The position numbers and the translations under genes were made by a program. The notes beneath the pieces were generated by a model, which made no database searches, had not been told where the DNA came from, and worked only from the letters and a program-made list of their open reading frames with translations. This document shows positions 47,903-51,963 of a DNA stretch of 51,963 nt, piece after piece; within the stretch, counting starts at the first letter, position 1; the number at the start of each line of letters is the position of its first letter. Origin of the DNA: a virus; the IMG/VR virus record IMGVR_UViG_3300047175_000226, positions 1 to 51,963 of that record. The stretch is one strand, 5' to 3'.

Positions 47903-49531
47903 ATGCAAGAAGAAATTACTACTATAACAACTTCCCCCCGGCGAAGCCGGCGCCAAGCCCTAGTTGGAATTGGCCAAGCCTTAATTGGAATTGGCACCAC
48001 AATAGCTTTTCGTCCGCCGCCTGCGGCAGCCCAACCTGGTCCAGTTTCTTCCACCTTTAACAGCTTAATTACCTCTAGAACTTACGTCGCGGATTCTTTT
48101 GGACTATCATCTTCCCTCTCCGATTGCTCAACTGCATTTAACGCTTTAGCGACGTTGGTTAAAAACGCTGGGGGCGGGAAAATAATCTTCCAAGCCGGTG
48201 AAACCTACACATTCACCAATTCCATAACTATTGATGTCAGTTACGTTTCCCTTGACTTAAACACTGCAAAATTCAACTTCTCTGCCATAGCCTCTGGCAA
48301 TTTTTGCACATTAACCACTAGCCAGGGAGCGTTTTCCGGAAACTGGTATACCAACGTAAATAGAATAGAAAACGGTTTCTTCCAAGGTTCTGGGCAAAGT
48401 TCCACGGTGAATACTTTTGTCTGGGCTCCGTATACCTCTAGCGGAACTTATGCCGCCGATAACACATTATTTCGCCAATGCACATTTGCCTATTGTGGCG
48501 TTGTCTGGGGAATTGGCAACGGTGTCAATTTTAACCTTGCGGAAAATTGCCTCGTCACCAACTGCGGGACCGGCGCATCGGTTTTAACAAACATCAACAA
48601 CGGGGAAAGAATAACCTTAACAAATGTAACTTTCACCACCGTTACGACCGCAATAACCGATGCTAATATATCAAGCCCGATCGCCGGTGTTGAATTTGTC
48701 TGCACAAATTGCTCCTTTGATGATTGTGGGCAAATTTTATATTCTACTCTAATCCATCTAATTTGTGACAATTGTCACGCCGAACAGTTCACTGACGCTG
48801 CAATACCGGTTTCTCTCAACGGGGCGCTTTCGGCATTTATTTGGATAGGCGGGGTTTTAATCCTAAATAAAGTAGGAAGTTCAAATATGACAAATTATTT
48901 TGCCTATTGTGCCTCAGCAGTTTATGAAGGGATAACAATAGCAGATGCGACAATTTCTCCGCAAGGATTCTATTTACCACAGATTCTGGTTTCCGGAACC
49001 GGCCCGACCAAGCTTTCCAATAACATCCTTCCTCAATACAGCTATTTTGACTTGTCTTCAGAAAGCACCAATCTAATCCCAGACGGGCACTTTGCCTCCG
49101 GCAATATCCAGTCGTGGACCGGAAGCCCCAGCGGAGATGTGGCATACGATGGAACTAAGGGAAATCTGGCCAATGGTTGCATCAAACTTACCGGAAGTGC
49201 CGCGACGGTAACGGCGACGATAACCAGACCGGCGGTGCCAGGGGTGATTTGTGGGATATCCTCTTACATAGAAACAAGCGGACTGGCGTCACATTCCGGA
49301 ACTTGGGCAATAAACATCTATGCCTATGATTCCGTTGGGAACTCTCTAGGACAAGTTTGCTATTCCTCAATATCCGGATCAGACAGTGCCTCTTGGACCC
49401 TATACAAATCTTACACTCCTTGCACCACCCCAGCAGGAACCGCGACAATCAAGATAAATCTGTCCCTAACCTCTGATGGCAGCGGAAGTGCCATAGCCTG
49501 GTTTGATGATATTTTTGCAGGATTTGCCTAG
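47903..49531 (+). CDS. Beta-helix protein with Tat-like signal and C-terminal carbohydrate-binding-like domain, 542 aa
   Basis: Residues 13-43: RRSRRQALVGIGQALIGIG ... AAAQ, i.e. a twin-arginine SRRQAL box, hydrophobic stretch and AAA-Q cleavage. Then YVADSFGLSSSLSDCSTAFNALATLVKNAGGGKIIFQAGETYTF, the usual start of phage/pectate-lyase-like beta-helices, with turns such as CTNCSFDDCGQILYSTLIHLICDNCHAEQF. From about 395, NLIPDGHFASGNIQSWTGSPSGDVAYDG ... SASWTLYKSYTPCTTPAGTATIKINLSL ... AWFDDIFAGF is a CBM/jelly-roll domain. It may bind or cut polysaccharide. The Tat signal implies export folded, odd for a virion protein. RBS AGGA 7 bases upstream. Confidence 0.7.
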   Translation: MQEEITTITTSPRRSRRQALVGIGQALIGIGTTIAFRPPPAAAQPGPVSSTFNSLITSRTYVADSFGLSSSLSDCSTAFNALATLVKNAGGGKIIFQAGETYTFTNSITIDVSYVSLDLNTAKFNFSAIASGNFCTLTTSQGAFSGNWYTNVNRIENGFFQGSGQSSTVNTFVWAPYTSSGTYAADNTLFRQCTFAYCGVVWGIGNGVNFNLAENCLVTNCGTGASVLTNINNGERITLTNVTFTTVTTAITDANISSPIAGVEFVCTNCSFDDCGQILYSTLIHLICDNCHAEQFTDAAIPVSLNGALSAFIWIGGVLILNKVGSSNMTNYFAYCASAVYEGITIADATISPQGFYLPQILVSGTGPTKLSNNILPQYSYFDLSSESTNLIPDGHFASGNIQSWTGSPSGDVAYDGTKGNLANGCIKLTGSAATVTATITRPAVPGVICGISSYIETSGLASHSGTWAINIYAYDSVGNSLGQVCYSSISGSDSASWTLYKSYTPCTTPAGTATIKINLSLTSDGSGSAIAWFDDIFAGFA

Positions 49532-49557
49532 CGGCTGCGCCGGCTGCGCCGCAGGCT
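49532..49557 (+). repeat. Tandem CGGCTGCGC palindromes between genes
   Basis: Immediately after the TAG: CGGCTGCGC repeated, ending GCCGCAGGC. Intergenic representative of the dispersed family, separate from the ribosome site (AAAGGAG) of the next gene. Confidence 0.75.
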
Positions 49558-49578
49558 CAAAGACAAAGGAGTTAAACA

Positions 49579-50088
49579 ATGACAGATGCTACCGAAGGCG
49601 CAGCCTGCGGCGCTGCTACTGAATTTATAGCCAAATGGGAGGGCTTTAGCCCCACCCCATTCCTAGACTCTGACGGAGTTTGGAGAATCGGTTACGGTTA
49701 TAGCACCCTGGCCAATGGAAACAGGGTGGAGGAGGCTACGCCCCCAATCACCGAAGCTGCTGCGCACCAGCGCCTCTCAGAATTAGTTGCAAATGTCCTA
49801 GACTGTGTGATTTTTCTAGCCGAGGTGGACCTAAACCCCAACCAGCAAGCAGCGCTGGTTAGCTTCGCCTACAACGTCGGAATCTATGGCCTACATCGCA
49901 GCCGTCTTCTAGCCTCCATCAACAAAGAAGACTTTAGCAAAATCTCAGAAGAATTTGGAGAATGGAACTTGGTTAATGGAATAGAAAACCCAGGACTAAC
50001 CGCCCGAAGGGCGGCGGAAGCAAAACTATTTCTAACGCCGCCGGCTGCGCCGGCTGCGCCGCAGGCACCGGATCAAGAAAATGTATAA
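49579..50088 (+). CDS. Endolysin, GH24-like lysozyme, 169 aa
   Basis: ATG with AAAGGAG 9 bases upstream. EFIAKWEGFSPTPFLDSDGVWRIGYGY matches phage T4-type muramidases: catalytic Glu21, Asp30 nine residues later. The usual third position (Thr in TIGYG) is Arg36 here (WRIGYG), a variant also found in some phage lysozymes. Then LNPNQQAALVSFAYNVGIYGLHRSRLLASINKEDFSKISEEFGEWNLVNGIENPGLTARRAAEAKLF, the conserved C-terminal lobe (GL..RR..E..L). Cuts peptidoglycan for release. No signal peptide or SAR segment, so a holin is required. The C-terminus is palindrome-encoded PPAAPAAPQAPDQENV. Confidence 0.88.
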   Translation: MTDATEGAACGAATEFIAKWEGFSPTPFLDSDGVWRIGYGYSTLANGNRVEEATPPITEAAAHQRLSELVANVLDCVIFLAEVDLNPNQQAALVSFAYNVGIYGLHRSRLLASINKEDFSKISEEFGEWNLVNGIENPGLTARRAAEAKLFLTPPAAPAAPQAPDQENV

Positions 50089-50326
50089 CCTTACTTCTCT
50101 TATCTTTGGTTTCGTCTTAGCCGCCGCCCCCGCAGGGGCCTCCCCTGGGGACTATTTTATCGCCGGAAATATGCAATATCTCCAAGCCCTGACCGGATGT
50201 TTGGAATATTCTACCGAAGGTAAATTTATGGCCTTTAATCAGGGGATTAGTTGTTTGGAACTTTATGCAAAATACGCTGGAGGCGGCGATGCGCCGCAGG
50301 CGCCAGCCTCGAAGGGGCACCAATAG
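50081..50326 (+). CDS. Small secreted two-Cys protein, 81 aa
   Basis: Overlaps the endolysin by 8 bases. Signal peptide LTSLIFGFVLAAAPAGAS (to about 21). Mature part DYFIAGNMQYLQALTGCLEYSTEGKFMAFNQGISCLELYAKYAGGG has two Cys spaced about 20 apart, vaguely like small Rap1a-type immunity proteins, but too short to claim. It could have a lysis-related periplasmic role given the position. C-terminus palindrome-encoded (APQAPASKG). Confidence 0.55.
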   Translation: MYNLTSLIFGFVLAAAPAGASPGDYFIAGNMQYLQALTGCLEYSTEGKFMAFNQGISCLELYAKYAGGGDAPQAPASKGHQ

Positions 50327-50586
50327 TGTCCAGCGCCGCAGGCAGCGCCGAAGGCGCCCTTCCGATAAGCTCCGCCCTCAGCGAAGCTTCTCCAGATTCG
50401 CTCCGCGAGCTTTTTGACCGAGATCCAGAAAGCTATTCCACCCAAGACCTAGCCCGAGTGGTCGCCGAGCTTCGCGCGCAGCGCGAACGCTTTGCGCTAG
50501 CCGAAAAAACTGCCTCCGCTCCCAAAGGCAAAAAACTCCAAATCAACCAAAAAATCAACCTATCAGCAGAGGAATTAGGACTATGA
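50326..50586 (+). CDS. Unknown small protein with SAEELGL tail, 86 aa
   Basis: The start is GTG 50326, sharing a base with the previous TAG (TAGTG) and AAGGGG about 9 bases upstream; the in-frame stretch from 50251 overlaps the previous gene. The core SPDSLRELFDRDPESYSTQDLARVVAELRAQRERFALAEKTASAPKGKK resembles a family of short phage proteins (P..L.ELf.RDP...s..Dl..iv..lR.qR). It ends INLSAEELGL, the shared tail. It lies ahead of the recombination nuclease, supporting a DNA-metabolism role. Confidence 0.6.
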   Translation: MSSAAGSAEGALPISSALSEASPDSLRELFDRDPESYSTQDLARVVAELRAQRERFALAEKTASAPKGKKLQINQKINLSAEELGL

Positions 50587-50795
50587 GAAAAAACGAAGAC
50601 CCAATACAAATGATTGTAATAGAAGCGGTGGAGACTATTGAGCAGCAGGCGGATATGTTTTACTGGTCAATATTTGGCACCGGGTCGGGGAAGGAAAGCC
50701 TTTTGGCAAAGGGGGAAGAATCTTCGATAGAAAAAGCACTTCAGAAAATTAAAGAAAAATTAAAATACCTTGCTGCGCCGCAGGCGGCGCAATGA
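50583..50795 (+). CDS. Unknown small acidic protein, 70 aa
   Basis: ATGA overlap on both sides (with 50326-50586 and with the nuclease gene), so it is embedded in a coupled operon. Helical and acidic: MIVIEAVETIEQQADMFYWSIFGTGSGKESLLAKGEESSIEKALQKIKEKLKYL, ending AAPQAAQ (palindrome). No family recognised. Confidence 0.5.
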   Translation: MRKNEDPIQMIVIEAVETIEQQADMFYWSIFGTGSGKESLLAKGEESSIEKALQKIKEKLKYLAAPQAAQ

Positions 50796-51724
50796 ACTCC
50801 TCCTTTTCCACCCAACTCCCCAGCTTGCAGCTAGCCATAGATTCTACCAGTCTAGGGACATTTAAGGAATGCCCACGGAAATACTACTATTCCATAGTCC
50901 TAGGCCGGGTGCCTAAAATCCAGTCCGCGCATTTGTCCTTCGGACTTTGGCTTCATCAAGCCCGCGAGACCTACGACCAAATGCGCAGCCTGGGTGCGGA
51001 GCACCAAGAGGCCCTGCAGACCACGGTGGAAAAGGCGCTGCGCAGCACTTGGAACTCCGCCCTTGGCCGGGGGTGGATTTCCGACATCCCCGAAAAAACC
51101 CGCCTAAGCCTAATTCGAACCATTGTCTGGTATTTGGACGAACTGGGCCAAAATGATCCAATCGAGACAATTCAATTGGCCAATGGAAAACCAGCGGTGG
51201 AATTGAGCTTTCGGTTTTATGCCGAAGGCAACAGTCAAGTCACCGGGGAGCCAATTTTACTCTGCGGTCACATGGACCGAATCGGGCGTCTGGGCGACAA
51301 CCTCTACGGAGTAGACATCAAAACCACAAAACGAGCCTTGGACCCGAGATTCTTCGCCCAATTCTCCCCAGACAACCAAATGAGCCTCTACACCATAGCC
51401 GGAAAGGTTGCCTTCGGCCAGGATTTGGCCGGAATGATAATCGACGGAATCCAAGTTGGAGCAGGCTTTGCCCGCTTCCAACGGGGACTAGTCCCCCGCA
51501 CCAAAGAATCCTCCGACGAATGGTTGGTTCATTTCTGGTTCTGGCAAAGGCAGATGGAAAATTGTGCAGAAAGCGGCATCTGGCCCCTAAATGACAAAAG
51601 TTGCGGGAACTATGGCGGGTGCCCCTACCAGTCTGTTTGCGGGCGTGCGCCGCAGGCGCGAGAGCGCTGGCTAGAAGCCAACTTCTCCCAGCGAAGCTGG
51701 GATCCCCTCCAAATCCGAGGTTAG
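50792..51724 (+). CDS. Cas4/RecB-like PD-(D/E)XK nuclease with Fe-S cluster, 310 aa
   Basis: LGTFKECPRKYYYSIVLG (Cys27 and the helix of PDDEXK_1 nucleases), AHLSFGLWLHQARETYDQM (His), ILLCGHMDRIGRLGDNLYGVDIKTTKRA (Asp then D-x-K of the catalytic core), NQMSLYTIAGKV (Q-x-x-x-Y motif) and SCGNYGGCPYQSVCGRAP (Cys271, 277, 283). The four Cys fit a 4Fe-4S cluster as in Cas4 and AddB. A single-strand exonuclease role in recombination is likely. ATGA-coupled start; followed by the Sak4-like ATPase, a pairing seen in other phages. Confidence 0.85.
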   Translation: MNSSFSTQLPSLQLAIDSTSLGTFKECPRKYYYSIVLGRVPKIQSAHLSFGLWLHQARETYDQMRSLGAEHQEALQTTVEKALRSTWNSALGRGWISDIPEKTRLSLIRTIVWYLDELGQNDPIETIQLANGKPAVELSFRFYAEGNSQVTGEPILLCGHMDRIGRLGDNLYGVDIKTTKRALDPRFFAQFSPDNQMSLYTIAGKVAFGQDLAGMIIDGIQVGAGFARFQRGLVPRTKESSDEWLVHFWFWQRQMENCAESGIWPLNDKSCGNYGGCPYQSVCGRAPQARERWLEANFSQRSWDPLQIRG

Positions 51725-51729
51725 CCAAA

Positions 51730-51963
51730 ATGCCCTCCCTTTCCCAACACCATTCCAGCGAAACCACCAAAGCCCTGGTAATAGGCGATAGCGGGTCCGG
51801 AAAAACCGGAGCGCTAGCTTCGCTAGCCAACGCTGGATATAATTTGCGAATAATAGACTTGGACAATGGATTGGACATTTTGAAAAATCTTCTCTCCGAC
51901 CCAAAGTCAAAATACAGCTCAGACGCGCTAAAACGCGTCGAGTTTGAAACCATAACCGATCCG
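51730..51963 (+). CDS. Sak4-like RecA-fold ATPase, 5' part, cut by window edge
   Basis: ATG 51730, 78 codons open to the right edge. ALVIGDSGSGKTGALASLANAGYNLRIIDLDNGLDIL shows Walker A GDSGSGKT (19-26) and a Walker B-like IIDLDNG (about 41-47), the usual start of phage Sak4/AAA_24-type recombination ATPases. It follows the Fe-S nuclease by 5 bases, so the two probably work as an exonuclease and annealing/strand-pairing set. The ribosome site overlaps the end of the nuclease gene and is weak. Confidence 0.75.
   Translation, partial: MPSLSQHHSSETTKALVIGDSGSGKTGALASLANAGYNLRIIDLDNGLDILKNLLSDPKSKYSSDALKRVEFETITDP

Noticed and set aside
1-51963. Integrase, repressor or attachment site (temperate lifestyle)
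   Set aside because: No tyrosine or serine recombinase motif and no CI-like gene seen; absence within this window does not exclude one outside it.

Overview
The window reads as most of the genome of a short-tailed, P22-like (podovirus-type) tailed phage. The order TerS, nuclease, tail proteins, TerL, portal, scaffold, P22-gp5-like coat, gp4-like and gp10-like neck proteins and ejection proteins supports this. No integrase, repressor, tRNA or rRNA gene was found. The structural genes look alphaproteobacterial-phage-like. An acid-active-type sedolisin and several polysaccharide enzymes suggest an acidophilic or acetic-acid-type host (for example Acetobacteraceae), but this host guess is inference. 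Both window ends cut through genes, so the real genome is longer.

Layout: (1) 1-276, minus: 5' part of an S53 sedolisin running off the left edge. (2) 328-758, plus: two small genes. (3) 727-34545, minus: one nearly gapless late operon read right to left. It starts with small secreted or membrane proteins, a GT2 glycosyltransferase, a lipoprotein and TerS, then a beta-helix tailspike, a PD-(D/E)XK nuclease and small secreted proteins, then repetitive tail proteins, TerL, portal, transglycosylase, scaffold and coat. Three YPKML-motif proteins follow, then a repeat-rich tail protein, a giant esterase/GH26 tail enzyme, the gp4 and gp10 neck proteins, a sulfotransferase-GNAT fusion and ejection proteins. 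(4) 34546-35440: non-coding control region with hairpins, an AT-rich core and nested repeats. (5) 35441-51963, plus: early-type genes. These comprise a foreign-looking zinc-ribbon/metallopeptidase cassette, many small proteins, a HIRAN protein and a UvrD-like helicase, then a beta-helix/glycosidase fusion, a Tat-signal beta-helix protein, endolysin, a Cas4-like Fe-S nuclease and a Sak4-like ATPase cut by the right edge.

The genes form three cooperating sets. One is a P22-type head, neck and ejection machine. The second is a large set of extracellular polysaccharide-active or adhesive proteins, many carrying signal peptides, which is unusual for virion proteins. The third is a recombination/repair set (helicase, Fe-S nuclease, annealing-type ATPase, HIRAN).

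The most striking feature is not a gene. Dozens of tiny GC-rich palindromes are scattered over both strands, most with cores GCCGCAGGC or GGCGAAGCC, that is, 3-6 bp stems closed by GNA triloops. They lie between genes, over ribosome-binding sites, and inside coding regions where they encode Ala/Pro/Gln-rich linkers and tails. Other notable signals are a nested hairpin abutting the coat-protein start, a shared promoter-like element upstream of two early operons, and a C-terminal EDLGL-like tail shared by four early proteins.
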